A stretch of DNA of 64,000 nucleotides from JAVJUV01 sp047314965. Its GTDB lineage: Bacteria; Pseudomonadota; Alphaproteobacteria; Rhodobacterales; Rhodobacteraceae. A model generated the notes under the pieces. The model saw only the letters and a list, made by a program, of their open reading frames with translations. It was not told the DNA's origin and ran no database searches. Positions 32,849-42,094 of the stretch are shown piece by piece. Both the position numbers and the translations under genes were made by a program. The first letter of the stretch is position 1. Every line of letters starts with the position of its first letter. The stretch covers positions 1 through 64,000 of the forward strand of contig NZ_JBLBVK010000057.1 of NCBI RefSeq assembly GCF_047314965.1. Reading direction: 5' to 3'.

Positions 32849-33597
32849 GCGAGCACCACGGACTGGCCCGTTTCGGCGCGACCGTCTTCGAGCGCGACCA
32901 GGTAGACCCCCATATCCCTGTGTCCCCATCCGGCTTCGAGACTTCCAAGCGTATCTGCGTCGCGCCGTCCGGTGTCGGGGTTCGCCGTCGTCGCAAGGCA
33001 GCGCTCGATCCGCTCTTCGATGCGGAAACGGATGTCGCCGATCGCAATGGTTTCACCGACCCAGCCGAACTCTTCCCAAGGGGCAAGTCCATCGACCCAG
33101 AAATTCCCGCGGAACCTGCGAGGATCAAGTTTCTGGCCCAACCGATCCGACAGGGCCCGGATGCTTGCAAGGTTCAAAAGGCTGATCGACGGGTAGTCGG
33201 TATCTGACATGCCGCGGGCGTCTACGCTGACGATCCGGCTGGACGCGGCACGGTCCGCTGGCATCAGCGGGCGAACCCATTCAAGGAACGCCGGTAGATC
33301 GCTCGCGCTGTCGGGGTGGAAAGTCAGGGACGGCTGTTCGGGGTGGGAGAGCGTGACACATCGTTCGGCTTCGTTCAGTTGCGCGTCGATGGCCATCAGG
33401 CCCGGTGCCTTTGAACCGCGTGAAAAGTTCACGCAGGGTGCCCATTGACTGCCGTCTGCCCTGGCGGCCTCGTGAAGCACAGCCCAGTGCCTGTCCCAAG
33501 GCAGCATCCCGCCCGCAGTCACGTCAATGGCCGCGAGTGTCTCGCGGCCATGTGACTTGATCGGGTGCCTTTCGATCCGGGTAAGCGTGCCGGTCAT
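32845..33597 (-). CDS. MOSC-domain protein
   Basis: The 250-residue product has an N-terminal beta-barrel (RIERHPIKSHGRETLAAIDVTAGGMLPWDRHWAVL) and a MOSC domain with RRFRGNFWVDGLAPWEEFGWVG and the conserved Cys in ERCLATTANPDTGRRD. MOSC proteins carry sulfur or bind molybdenum cofactor. It overlaps yidC and engB by 4 bp each; the tie to yidC is positional and does not define its substrate. Confidence 0.9.
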   Translation of the reverse strand: MTGTLTRIERHPIKSHGRETLAAIDVTAGGMLPWDRHWAVLHEAARADGSQWAPCVNFSRGSKAPGLMAIDAQLNEAERCVTLSHPEQPSLTFHPDSASDLPAFLEWVRPLMPADRAASSRIVSVDARGMSDTDYPSISLLNLASIRALSDRLGQKLDPRRFRGNFWVDGLAPWEEFGWVGETIAIGDIRFRIEERIERCLATTANPDTGRRDADTLGSLEAGWGHRDMGVYLVALEDGRAETGQSVVLA

Positions 33598-35495
33598 TTT
33601 TTCGACTTCGACTTGGGCTTGTCGTCTTTGTTCGCCGCCGCGGGCTGTGCCTTGTTCGCTCCGCGAATGTTACCCCAGATGTCCGGGTGATAGCCGTGGC
33701 TTCGCATGATCGTGTACTGCTGAACGAAAGTGATCGTGTTGTTCGCGATCCAGTAGATCACGAGACCGCTGGCGAAACCGCCCAGCATGAACATGAAGAC
33801 CCAGGGCATCCAGGCGAAGATCATCGCCTGAGTCGGGTCGGTCGGTGCCGGGTTCAGTTTCTGCTGAAGCCACATCGAGATGCCCAGCAGGATGGGCAGA
33901 ATACCAATGAAGATCAGTGCCAGCAGGCTGGTCGGTTCCGGGGCGTCGAACGGCAGCAGCCCAAACAGGTTCATGATCGATGTCGGGTCGGGTGCGCTGA
34001 GGTCCTGGAACGGTCCGAAGAACGGTGCGTGGCGCAATTCGATCGTGACGAAGATAACCTTGTAGAGGCTGAAGAAGATCGGGATCTGGAGAAGGATCGG
34101 CAAACATCCGGAGGCCGGGTTCACCTTTTCCTTCTTGTAGAGATTCATCATCTCGACCTGCAGTTTCTGCCGGTCGTCGCCTGCGCGCTCCTTGATCTTC
34201 TCCATCTCGGGCTGCAGTTCCTTCATCTTCGCCATCGAGATGTAGGACTTCCGGGCCAGTGGGAAGAGCAGCGCCTTGATCAGCAGCGTCAGGGCGATGA
34301 TCGCTATGCCCATGTTGCCGATCAGCGCGTTCAGTTCGTGGAGGGCGAAGAAGATCGGTTTTGTCAGGAAATAGAACCATCCCCAATCGATCGCGTCGAT
34401 AAAGCCGTCGATCACCGGAGCGCCGGCAAAACCGAAGAAATAGCTTACGGACGGCCCGAACCCCTCGATATCGCGGCCAGCTTCGTAGTTGCGGATGGTT
34501 TCCCATTCCTTCGCGCCGGTGAAGACCTTGGTCGTGGAGGACGCGGTTTGTCCGGGAGCGACGTCGATCGCAGGCATCCGGGCGGTGGTGCGATAGACAT
34601 CCGCACCAGGGACGTACTGGACAACGGAGGTGAAGGCGCTGCCTTGTTCAGGCACGAGGATCGTCATCCAGTAGTGATCGGTGAATCCGATCCAGCCATT
34701 CTCGGATGCTTCCTTCACGTCTGCCGACGCACCCCAGACAGCGTCATCGCGAAGGTCCGGGATATCGGCGTAATCGATCTCTTCAAGTTCGCCGTCGGTA
34801 CGACGGATCGCGCCTTCGTGGATGATGAAGAAACCAGCCAGATTCTGAGGTTCGCCGTGCCGCGCCACTAGTCCATAGGGTGCCAGGCGCACGGGTTCCG
34901 ACGTCGCGTTCTCGACGCTTTGCGTCACGGTGAACATGAACTTGTCGTCCACTTCGATCGTGCGCCGGAAGACCAGTCCCGAAGGGCTGTCCCAACGGAT
35001 GACAACCGGGGTGTCGGGGCCAAGGGTCTCGCCGCTTTCCACGCTCCAGACGGTGTCGGGCGAAGGCACGTCACTGACGTCGAGCGTGCCACCCGGCGCC
35101 CAGCCAAAGACGGAGTAATAGGGCTGCGCAGAGCCGATCGGTGCAAGAACCTCGACTTCGTCAGCCCCTCTTTGCTGAGTAGTGCGATAGTTCTTGAGCG
35201 AGATCGTATCGATCCGGCCACCAGCCAGAGAGAGGGAACCCAGAAGGCTGGGGGTGTCGATTTCGACGCGTGCCACGTTTTCAGCCGCGGCTGGCTGGGT
35301 CGTGGGTGCGGTGGCGGTGGTGACGTCGGCATCTGCGGCGGGTACGGCCGTGGCCGGATCCACACCGCTTGCGACGGTCGACGAACCCTCGACGGCGGCG
35401 GGTTCCTCAGGCGGCGGGAACAGCACGAACCAGATGATGAGCACCAGAGAGCTCAGCACCATTGCCAGCAAAAGGTTCTTGTTCTGGTCGTCCAT
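33594..35495 (-). CDS. yidC: Membrane protein insertase YidC
   Basis: The 633-residue product begins MDDQNKNLLLAMVLSSLVLIIWF (first helix), has a large periplasmic domain (about 90-350) preceded by an Ala/Thr/Pro-rich linker, and the five-helix core with NMGIAIIALTLLIKALLFPLARKSYISMAKMKELQPEMEKI and the CLPILLQIPIFFSLYKV region. The C-terminus is Lys-rich (KDDKPKSKSKK), as in many alphaproteobacteria. It inserts proteins with or without SecYEG. It is separated from yidD by an EAL gene, ttcA and a lipoprotein gene. Confidence 0.97.
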   Translation of the reverse strand: MDDQNKNLLLAMVLSSLVLIIWFVLFPPPEEPAAVEGSSTVASGVDPATAVPAADADVTTATAPTTQPAAAENVARVEIDTPSLLGSLSLAGGRIDTISLKNYRTTQQRGADEVEVLAPIGSAQPYYSVFGWAPGGTLDVSDVPSPDTVWSVESGETLGPDTPVVIRWDSPSGLVFRRTIEVDDKFMFTVTQSVENATSEPVRLAPYGLVARHGEPQNLAGFFIIHEGAIRRTDGELEEIDYADIPDLRDDAVWGASADVKEASENGWIGFTDHYWMTILVPEQGSAFTSVVQYVPGADVYRTTARMPAIDVAPGQTASSTTKVFTGAKEWETIRNYEAGRDIEGFGPSVSYFFGFAGAPVIDGFIDAIDWGWFYFLTKPIFFALHELNALIGNMGIAIIALTLLIKALLFPLARKSYISMAKMKELQPEMEKIKERAGDDRQKLQVEMMNLYKKEKVNPASGCLPILLQIPIFFSLYKVIFVTIELRHAPFFGPFQDLSAPDPTSIMNLFGLLPFDAPEPTSLLALIFIGILPILLGISMWLQQKLNPAPTDPTQAMIFAWMPWVFMFMLGGFASGLVIYWIANNTITFVQQYTIMRSHGYHPDIWGNIRGANKAQPAAANKDDKPKSKSKK

Positions 35496-35725
35496 TGGTT
35501 TTCACCACCCATCGCGCTCGGATTGCCGAGGTTCAATCGTCCATGGGCCAAAAGGTCAAGGTGTTTTCCCAGGCGAATGGTCACGTTTCGGGGCTTCCCG
35601 GCGGAACAGAGAGCCAAGTCGCCGGAAATTTCGGTGCATGGGTAATTCCCGCTCCACACTCCGAGGCCTTCTCGTCATTGGTCTTGGGCTTTTAGGATCG
35701 GCCAGTCAGCGGTTCACGAAGGACT

Positions 35726-37273
35726 TCAGGCTGATTCTGCGGTTCCGGTCGAGGAGCCCAGATGTCCCGAGTTTTCGCGCTCTTCCAGCCAAAGCAGAGT
35801 TTCGCCCAATGGCATGGGCCTGGCCACGACATATCCTTGTATGTGAGGGCAGCCGAGTTTCCGGAGCACGTCTCTTTCGCGGTCCGTTTCGACACCTTCC
35901 GCAAGGGCTTCGATCCCAAGCTTGTTGCTGAAGGAGAGGAGAGCGGAAACCATGCGTTTCTGTTCGATATCCTTGTCCAGCTTCGAGACAAGGCATCGGT
36001 CGATCTTGATGCGCGAGACGTTGAAACGCCGGATATTGATAATGCTGGTGAAGCCGGTTCCGAAATCATCCAGGTCAATTCGGCAGCCGGCTTTTGACAA
36101 TGTCTTCAGTGTTCGCGTGATCGAGTCCTCGTGTTTCTCGGCAATCACGCTTTCAAGGACTTCGACGACCAGCCGATCCGGCTCCAGGTTGTATCGGTCG
36201 AGTTCCCACATCACGTAATCCGCCAGACGCGGGTTGCGCAGGTCTTCGCCGGAGAAATTCACGGATACGCTTGGCACCTTGAAGCCGGCCGCATCCCACG
36301 CGTTCAGGGCTGTCAATGCCTGTTTCAGCACGACTTCGGCTAGGCGCTGCGACAAGCCGGCCTTGTGGATGTCCGGAAGAAAGGCGCCCGGCTGGACAAG
36401 GCCGTGTTCGGGACGATCCCAACGCGCCAGGGCTTCGAAACCGATGACGTGCCGCCGGTCGGAGGACATCTGCGGCTGAAACCAGGCGAAGATTTCACCG
36501 GTCTCCAAGGCGTTTGAAAGCTCCCGAGCACGCCGCCGCTCGTCATCCTTTTCGCTCACCAGACCTTCTGTGAAGATCCGGACAGACCCGGCCCCCGAAG
36601 TCGTTGCGAACTCGCCTGCACGCTCGGCGGCCAATACAAGCGTTTCGGCGGTCGGGCTGGTTACATGCAGTTCCGCGGCTATGCCGATCGACATGGTGCA
36701 ATAAATCCGAGCGGTATTTTCACTGAATGGCTCATCGCAGATGCCCTGAAGGCGCCGGGCCAACCGAAGCAGGTTCTCGGTCTCTGGCGCGCGGACGTTT
36801 CGCAATCCAAAGGCAATGATGCTTTCGTCCAGCGTTGCGACTGCATCTTCTTGGCGCAGAACATCCTGAAGACGCCGGACGATTTCCCGTTCGATTGCCT
36901 TGCGTGATTCCCGTCCGAAGCGGGTTTCCAAATCGCGGATATCGTCGATCAGCAGAACCAGTACCGCGAATTGACCAGCGTGCGTTCCACGGGCCAGCAT
37001 CGCCTTGTTCAGCCAGGATATCAGCTCGCTCCGAGACAAGAGGCGCGATGTATCACCGGTTTTCGGGTCGGCTTCGACATCGAGGGATGACCTTCCCAGC
37101 CATGTCGCGGCAATGGGGGTCGCAAGAGCCGCCACGACGAGGCTGCTCTCGCCAAAGAACCAGAAACCGCACAGAAGGCCCATCGGAAGAATAGCGACAA
37201 GACGGCGCGCGGTGAGTCCGGCGACGACCCCGCTCGCCGATCCACCTATCCTGATCTTGAATGCCGTCAGCAT
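35726..37273 (-). CDS. EAL-domain c-di-GMP phosphodiesterase with degenerate GGDEF domain
   Basis: The 515-residue product has two N-terminal hydrophobic segments (about 25-60), a GGDEF-type domain whose signature is replaced by ATLDE (about 147-151), and an EAL domain (about 253-505). The EAL domain keeps the metal and catalytic residues: EALARW at 280, NFSGED, EVLES, DLDDFGTG, KIDR, EALAEGVET and QGYVVARP. It is expected to hydrolyse c-di-GMP, with the GGDEF domain acting as a sensor or GTP-binding regulator at most. It lies between ttcA and yidC. Confidence 0.9.
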   Translation of the reverse strand: MLTAFKIRIGGSASGVVAGLTARRLVAILPMGLLCGFWFFGESSLVVAALATPIAATWLGRSSLDVEADPKTGDTSRLLSRSELISWLNKAMLARGTHAGQFAVLVLLIDDIRDLETRFGRESRKAIEREIVRRLQDVLRQEDAVATLDESIIAFGLRNVRAPETENLLRLARRLQGICDEPFSENTARIYCTMSIGIAAELHVTSPTAETLVLAAERAGEFATTSGAGSVRIFTEGLVSEKDDERRRARELSNALETGEIFAWFQPQMSSDRRHVIGFEALARWDRPEHGLVQPGAFLPDIHKAGLSQRLAEVVLKQALTALNAWDAAGFKVPSVSVNFSGEDLRNPRLADYVMWELDRYNLEPDRLVVEVLESVIAEKHEDSITRTLKTLSKAGCRIDLDDFGTGFTSIINIRRFNVSRIKIDRCLVSKLDKDIEQKRMVSALLSFSNKLGIEALAEGVETDRERDVLRKLGCPHIQGYVVARPMPLGETLLWLEERENSGHLGSSTGTAESA

Positions 37274-37341
37274 GCCGCACCGCCTTGCCTCGCGTTGGAC
37301 AGTTTCTGGCAGCTACCGGCTTATTTTGCGTTAATGGCCGC

Positions 37342-38178
37342 TCAGTCGTCGCATTTCGTGCGGGCCAGCCCCAAGAAGTCGAACAATTTGGGGTCAAGCA
37401 AATGGGAAGGCCTCGCGTTCATCAGCGCCCGGAACATCACCTGTCGGCGTCCGGGGCTGTTCTTTTCCCAGCCGTCCAGGATCTGCTTTACTTGCTGGCG
37501 CTGAAGCCCGTCCTGCGAACCGCAGAGATCGCACGGAATGATAGGATAATTCATGGCCCGCGCAAATCGCTCGCAATCGTCTTCCGCCACATGGGCAAGC
37601 GGGCGGTAGACGAAGAGGTCGCCTTCTTCGTTCAGGAGCTTTGGCGGCATTGTGGCCAGCCGTCCGCCGTGGAAGAGGTTCATGAAGAACGTTTCGAGGA
37701 TGTCGTCCCGGTGGTGCCCCAGCACGACTGCGGAACATCCTTCCTCGCGGGCGATGCGATAGAGGTTTCCCCTCCGCAGCCGCGAACACAAGGCGCAGTA
37801 GGTCCGGCCCTGGGGGACTTTGTCCACGACGATCGAATAGGTGTCCTGGTACTCGATCCGGTGCGGCACACCCATCTTCTGCAGAAACTCCGGCAGAACG
37901 GTTGCAGGGAAACCCGGCTGGCCCTGATCGAGATTGCACGCAAGGATTTCGACGGGCAGCAGTCCGCGCCACTTGAGTTCGTAGAGCGCCGCCAGCAATG
38001 TGTAGCTGTCCTTGCCGCCGGAAAGGCACACCAGCCATTTTGCATTCCGCTCGACCATGCCGTATTGTTCGATGGCTTCACGCACATTGCGGATGATCCG
38101 CTTGCGCAGCTTCCGGAACTCCGTGGTTTGCGGAGCGCCTTGGAAAAGGGGGTGGATCTCGTCGGTCTCGTCAAGCAT
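37342..38178 (-). CDS. ttcA: tRNA 2-thiocytidine(32) synthase TtcA
   Basis: The 278-residue product has the PP-loop SGGKDSYTLL (about 53-62), a CALC pair (about 128-131) and CDLC (216-219) that bind the Fe-S cluster, and GHHRDDILETFFMNLFHGG. It thiolates cytidine 32 of certain tRNAs. The ATG at 38178 was chosen because conserved sequence starts there; the open frame continues far upstream across yidD, which is not credible coding sequence. Confidence 0.95.
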   Translation of the reverse strand: MLDETDEIHPLFQGAPQTTEFRKLRKRIIRNVREAIEQYGMVERNAKWLVCLSGGKDSYTLLAALYELKWRGLLPVEILACNLDQGQPGFPATVLPEFLQKMGVPHRIEYQDTYSIVVDKVPQGRTYCALCSRLRRGNLYRIAREEGCSAVVLGHHRDDILETFFMNLFHGGRLATMPPKLLNEEGDLFVYRPLAHVAEDDCERFARAMNYPIIPCDLCGSQDGLQRQQVKQILDGWEKNSPGRRQVMFRALMNARPSHLLDPKLFDFLGLARTKCDD

Positions 38179-38271
38179 GGCCGCGCATATGCCAGATCCC
38201 CGAACGCGAGGGAAGCGCATGCGTGCCATCCGTCCCGCGCTTTCGCACGTATCTGTTAAAAAGGAGATATC

Positions 38272-38808
38272 ATGCGACGCCTCGCCCTTGTCACGTTCTT
38301 CGCTCTTGCCGCCTGCACCGGCAAACCGTCTCTGGATGACCCGGCGCTGAGCGACCGCGAACTGAACCTCGAAGAGTTCTTTCTGGGCGAAACAGTCGCC
38401 AAGGGACAGTTCCAGGACATCTTCGGCACGGTGCGCCGGAGGTTCGACGTTACCATCGACGGGGATTGGGACGGCAGCACGCTGACCCTGACCGAGGATT
38501 TCGTCTACGAGGACGGATCGACCGAGCAGCGGGTCTGGTCCCTGGTAAAGACGGGCCCCGATACTTGGCGGGGCAGCGCACCCGGCGTGATCGGCACTGC
38601 TTCTGGCACGGAAAAAGGCGACAGTTTCAACTGGGCGTACACCATAGACCTGCCGATCCCTTCGGCTGAGGGCGCAACCGAAACGATGCGCGTCACTTTC
38701 GACGACTGGATGTGGCTGATGTCGGACGAGAGGCTGCTGAACAGGGCCTATGTGAAACGCTTCGGCGTCGACATCGGCGAAGTGATCATCTGGTTCGAAA
38801 AGCCCTAG
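38272..38808 (+). CDS. DUF3833-family lipoprotein
   Basis: The 178-residue product has a lipoprotein signal (RRLALVTFFALAAC, Cys15) and a DUF3833-like beta-rich body (LNLEEFFLGETVAKGQFQDIFGTVRRRFDVTIDG, FDDWMWLMSDERLLNRAYVKRFGVDIGEVIIWF). It is a predicted periplasmic lipoprotein of unknown function. AAAGGAG precedes the ATG. Its 3' end overlaps the convergent yidD gene by 4 bp. Confidence 0.85.
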   Translation: MRRLALVTFFALAACTGKPSLDDPALSDRELNLEEFFLGETVAKGQFQDIFGTVRRRFDVTIDGDWDGSTLTLTEDFVYEDGSTEQRVWSLVKTGPDTWRGSAPGVIGTASGTEKGDSFNWAYTIDLPIPSAEGATETMRVTFDDWMWLMSDERLLNRAYVKRFGVDIGEVIIWFEKP

Positions 38809-39026
38809 TCCGGCACGTTGTCGACGCCCGAACCACCCCACGGATGGCATCGTGCTATGCGCCGCGCCGCAAGCCAGCTGCCCTTTATGGCGCCATGTTT
38901 TTCCAGCGCTTCCAGCGCGTAGGCCGAGCAGGTCGGATGATACCGGCAGCTGTGCCCGACCCAGGGCGAAAGAAGAAGCCGATAGGCCCGAACGGGCAGG
39001 GCGACGATATGGGCAAGCGGACTCAT
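38805..39026 (-). CDS. yidD: Membrane protein insertion efficiency factor YidD
   Basis: The 73-residue product has the YidD signature (RAYRLLLSPWVGHSCRYHPTCSAYALEALEKHG, then WLAARRIARCHPWGGSGVDNVP) with three conserved Cys. It promotes YidC-dependent insertion. It overlaps rnpA by 4 bp upstream and the convergent DUF3833 gene by 4 bp at its end. Confidence 0.96.
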   Translation of the reverse strand: MSPLAHIVALPVRAYRLLLSPWVGHSCRYHPTCSAYALEALEKHGAIKGSWLAARRIARCHPWGGSGVDNVPD

Positions 39027-39370
39027 GCGTGCGCCTTCTGGAGTGCGCGTTCAAGATCGGCACGCATCTCGGCGAAATCGCGGGAGGCCGTTACCTCCCG
39101 GCGACCGATGAGAACATAGTCGAAGCCATCGCGCCCATGCTCGGGCAGGACGAGGCGCGCAATCTCCCGCAGGCGTCTCTTGGCCCGGTTCCGTGCCACG
39201 GCATTTCCGACCTTCTTCGAGCAGGTGAAGCCTATGCGCTTGCCCTCGGCCTCACCTTCCCGGCGCTGACGGTACTGCAACGTGAAACCGGGGGTCGAAA
39301 CCCGCCTTGCCGAGGCCGCGCGAAGGAAATCCGCGCGCTTTGAAAGTATCGTCAGCCCGTCTATGCGCAT
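39023..39370 (-). CDS. rnpA: Ribonuclease P protein component
   Basis: The 115-residue product has the RnpA core (LSKRADFLRAA, IGFTCSKKVGNAVARNRAKRRLREIAR, FDYVLIGRREVT). It assists RNase P RNA in tRNA 5' maturation. The ATG at 39370 was taken because family homology starts there; a GTG at 39391 with AAGGGC upstream is a real alternative. It follows rpmH across an intercistronic terminator-like hairpin. Confidence 0.93.
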   Translation of the reverse strand: MRIDGLTILSKRADFLRAASARRVSTPGFTLQYRQRREGEAEGKRIGFTCSKKVGNAVARNRAKRRLREIARLVLPEHGRDGFDYVLIGRREVTASRDFAEMRADLERALQKAHA

Positions 39371-39470
39371 GGTCCCGACACTTAGGTTCACATTGCCCTT
39401 CGTTTCTCGATGTAGTCCGAGGGAGTCGAGTACTGCGCGACGGGGCAGCGCCCGCGGTCCACTTTAAACG

Positions 39471-39502
39471 ACAAAACCGCCGTCGGTCACCCGCGGCGGT
39501 TT
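39471..39502 (-). terminator. Terminator-like hairpin between rpmH and rnpA
   Basis: Read on the minus strand, AAACCGCCG pairs perfectly with CGGCGGTTT over an 11-nt loop and runs into TTTTGT. It can end most rpmH transcripts, so that L34 mRNA exceeds rnpA mRNA, with some read-through into rnpA-yidD. Confidence 0.7.
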
Positions 39503-39524
39503 ATCGCTGGGAATCGGCCGGGCG

Positions 39525-39662
39525 TCAGGCGCTCAGCTTCTTCCGGCCCTGTGCGCGGCGCGCGTTCAGGACCTTGCGGCCGGCTTTGGTCGCCATGCGC
39601 GCGCGGAACCCATGGCGCCGCTTGCGGACCAGGTTCGAGGGTTGATATGTGCGCTTCGACAT
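39525..39662 (-). CDS. rpmH: 50S ribosomal protein L34
   Basis: The 45-residue product is L34 (MSKRTYQPSNLVRKRRHGFRARMATKAGRKVLNARRAQGRKKLSA without the Thr variation). The ATG at 39662 is the only start giving the family N-terminus. It is first in the rpmH-rnpA-yidD order. Confidence 0.97.
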   Translation of the reverse strand: MSKRTYQPSNLVRKRRHGFRARMATKAGRKVLNARRAQGRKKLSA

Positions 39663-39951
39663 TGCCTGTCTCCGATCTCTGGCCCGATTTTCCGGTCGGA
39701 TTCGGGCCCAATTCATTCCGAAGCCCGGTCTCTAAGGGGATCGTCCCCCCAAGTCAACGCCCCTTGCCAGCGGTTTTTGCAACATTTTCGCGGCCGCGAC
39801 CCCGCCAAATGTTACATCGGGCGGCGTGCGGCGTGCAAAAAGACCTCAAATCCTTCACCCGTTATCAACCGGGCGTGATCGGTCTGACAATTGCCGGCAT
39901 TGCGTCTCATCTTCTGACACAACAGAAACGACTTGCGCGGGATGAACCGGA

Positions 39952-40686
39952 ATGGCGGAAATGACAGAAGCACCGAAGGTGTCGGCAGGATTTGCGAAGC
40001 GGGTGCCATTGATGGTGATTCTCGCCGTTGCGATCGTCGGGGCCATCACTCTGCGCGATTACCTCAGCTTCCAGGCGTTGGCAGACAACCGCGATGCGCT
40101 GATCGCGTTTCGTGACGCGAACTATATGATGACGGTTCTGGCCTTCATCGCCGCATATGTCGTGATCGTCGGTTTTTCGTTGCCCGGCGCTACCGTGGCC
40201 ACGCTGACGGGCGGCTTTCTGTTCGCGACATTTCCGGGCGCGCTCTTCAACATCATCGCCGCGACGATCGGAGCGACGATCATCTTCCTGGCCGCGCGTT
40301 GGGGCTTCGGAGAGACGCTGGGACGGAAGCTCGAAAACTCGGATGGCGCGGTCAAGAAGATCAAGGATGGGATCGACGAGAACCAGTGGTCGATGCTGTT
40401 TCTGATCCGTCTTGTTCCGGCGGTGCCGTTCTTTGTCGCGAACCTCGTGCCATCATTTCTGGAAGTACCTTTGCACCGCTTCGTGATCTCGACGTTCCTC
40501 GGCATCATTCCGGGCGCCGTGGTCTATACCTCGGTGGGCGCGGGGCTTGGAGAGGTTTTCGCGAGGGGCGAGACTCCGAACCTGGGCATCATCTTCGAGC
40601 CGCATATTCTCTTGCCCGTGATCGGGCTTTGCCTGCTCGCCGCGCTTCCGATCTTGATCAAGGCCGTGCGCGGAAAGGATGTCTGA
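39952..40686 (+). CDS. TVP38/TMEM64-family membrane protein
   Basis: The 244-residue product has about five helices and the family pattern GFSLPGATVATLTGGFLFATFPGALFNIIAATIGATIIFLAARWGFGE, then FLIRLVPAVPFFVANLVPSFLEVPLHRFVISTFLGIIPGAVVYTSVGAGLG. Members are DedA-like and are thought to move lipids or small substrates; the bacterial role is not settled. It is followed by a flavoprotein disulfide reductase whose start lies across its stop, a pairing seen in other proteobacteria. Confidence 0.88.
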   Translation: MAEMTEAPKVSAGFAKRVPLMVILAVAIVGAITLRDYLSFQALADNRDALIAFRDANYMMTVLAFIAAYVVIVGFSLPGATVATLTGGFLFATFPGALFNIIAATIGATIIFLAARWGFGETLGRKLENSDGAVKKIKDGIDENQWSMLFLIRLVPAVPFFVANLVPSFLEVPLHRFVISTFLGIIPGAVVYTSVGAGLGEVFARGETPNLGIIFEPHILLPVIGLCLLAALPILIKAVRGKDV

Positions 40687-40687
40687 G

Positions 40688-42073
40688 ATGAACCGGATCA
40701 AGACGGATATCCTTGTCATTGGCGCCGGATCCGGGGGGCTCTCGGTGGCCGCCGGTGCAGTGCAGATGGGGGCCAGGGTCGTCCTGCTGGAAGGTCACAA
40801 GATGGGAGGCGATTGTCTCAACTTCGGTTGCGTGCCATCCAAGGCACTGCTCTCCGAGGCGAAACGTGCCCATGCCATGGGTGGCGGTGTCGATTACTCC
40901 GCGGCCAAGGATCACGTCCACAAGGTGATCGAGACGATCGCGCCCGTCGACAGCCAGGAACGGTTCGAGGGTCTTGGCGTCCATGTCATCCGCGAATACG
41001 GCCGGTTCATCTCGCCCACCGAGGTGCAGGCGGGCGATACGGTGATCACCGCGCGGCGCATCGTCATCGCCACGGGTTCGGGACCCTTCGTGCCGCCGAT
41101 CCCTGGTATCGAGACCGTCAGGTATTTCACGAACGAAAACATCTTCGATCTGCGCGAGCGTCCGGATCATCTGTTGATCATCGGCGGCGGTCCGATCGGA
41201 ATGGAGATGGCGCAGGCCCATATCAGGCTGGGCAGCAAGGTCACCGTGATCGAAGGCATGAAGGCGCTGGGCAAGGATGATCCCGAGGCGGCGGGGATCG
41301 TGCTGGAACAGATGCGCGCCGAGGGTATCGAGATCGTCGAGGATGTGGTGGCCCAGGAGATCGCCGAAAGCGGCGGGCAAATCACCGTGAAGACCAGCAA
41401 TGGCAACTTCACCGGATCGCATCTGCTGATGGCAGTCGGACGCAAGGTGAACATCGACAAACTGGACCTCGACAAAGGCAACGTCTCCTATGATCGAGCA
41501 GTGAAAGTCGGTGCCGACTTGCGCTCGGTCACGAACAAGCGCGTCTACGCGATCGGAGACGCGGCAGGTGGGCTGCAGTTCACGCATGTTGCCGGCTATC
41601 ATGCGGGTGTCATCATCCGATCCATGCTCTTCGGGTTGCCGTCAAAGGCGAAAACCGACCACATCCCGTGGGTGACCTACACCGATCCGGAACTCGCACA
41701 GGTGGGGGCGACGGAGGCGGAGGCGCGGAAACAGTACGGAAACCATGCGATCACGGTCACGCGTTTCGACTACCATGAGAACGACCGTGCCATTGCCACT
41801 GGTCAAACGACCGGTTTCATCAAGGTGATGGTGGTCAAGGGCAAGCCGGTGGGCGCCACCATTGTCGGGGCACACGCCGGAGAGATGATCGGAATGTGGG
41901 CGATGGCGATCGCCAACGGGCTGAAGATGTCGGCAATAGCGAATACCGTGCTTCCCTATCCAACGCTGTCGGAGATCAACAAGCGGGCAGCGGGGGCCTA
42001 TTTCTCACCCAAGCTTTTTGATAATCCTACGGTAAAGAAGGTGGTCGGCTTCGTGCAGAATTACCTGCCGTAG
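40688..42073 (+). CDS. FAD-dependent pyridine nucleotide-disulfide oxidoreductase (MerA/Lpd-like)
   Basis: The 461-residue product has an FAD-binding DILVIGAGSGGLSVA, the redox pair GGDCLNFGCVPSKAL, an NAD(P)-binding LLIIGGGPIGMEMAQ, AIGDAAGG and the dimerisation end TVLPYPTLSEINKRAAG. It lacks the His of lipoamide dehydrogenase (HxHPT is replaced by YPT), nearer to MerA-like enzymes, but has no C-terminal vicinal Cys pair of true MerA. Substrate is unknown. The ATG at 40688 has AAAGGA 8 bp upstream and was preferred to 40679. Confidence 0.85.
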   Translation: MNRIKTDILVIGAGSGGLSVAAGAVQMGARVVLLEGHKMGGDCLNFGCVPSKALLSEAKRAHAMGGGVDYSAAKDHVHKVIETIAPVDSQERFEGLGVHVIREYGRFISPTEVQAGDTVITARRIVIATGSGPFVPPIPGIETVRYFTNENIFDLRERPDHLLIIGGGPIGMEMAQAHIRLGSKVTVIEGMKALGKDDPEAAGIVLEQMRAEGIEIVEDVVAQEIAESGGQITVKTSNGNFTGSHLLMAVGRKVNIDKLDLDKGNVSYDRAVKVGADLRSVTNKRVYAIGDAAGGLQFTHVAGYHAGVIIRSMLFGLPSKAKTDHIPWVTYTDPELAQVGATEAEARKQYGNHAITVTRFDYHENDRAIATGQTTGFIKVMVVKGKPVGATIVGAHAGEMIGMWAMAIANGLKMSAIANTVLPYPTLSEINKRAAGAYFSPKLFDNPTVKKVVGFVQNYLP

Positions 42074-42094
42074 GTTCCGCCAGTCAGAGGCAGT

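Noticed and set aside
38179..39063. N-terminal extension of ttcA across the lipoprotein and yidD genes
   Set aside because: The open frame continues by chance; TtcA homology begins at 38178 and the region already encodes yidD and a lipoprotein on other frames.
39663..39951. Possible chromosome origin next to rpmH
   Set aside because: rpmH often neighbours oriC, but only one weak DnaA-like 9-mer (TTATCAACC) was seen; there is no cluster of boxes, no AT-rich unwinding region and no dnaA.
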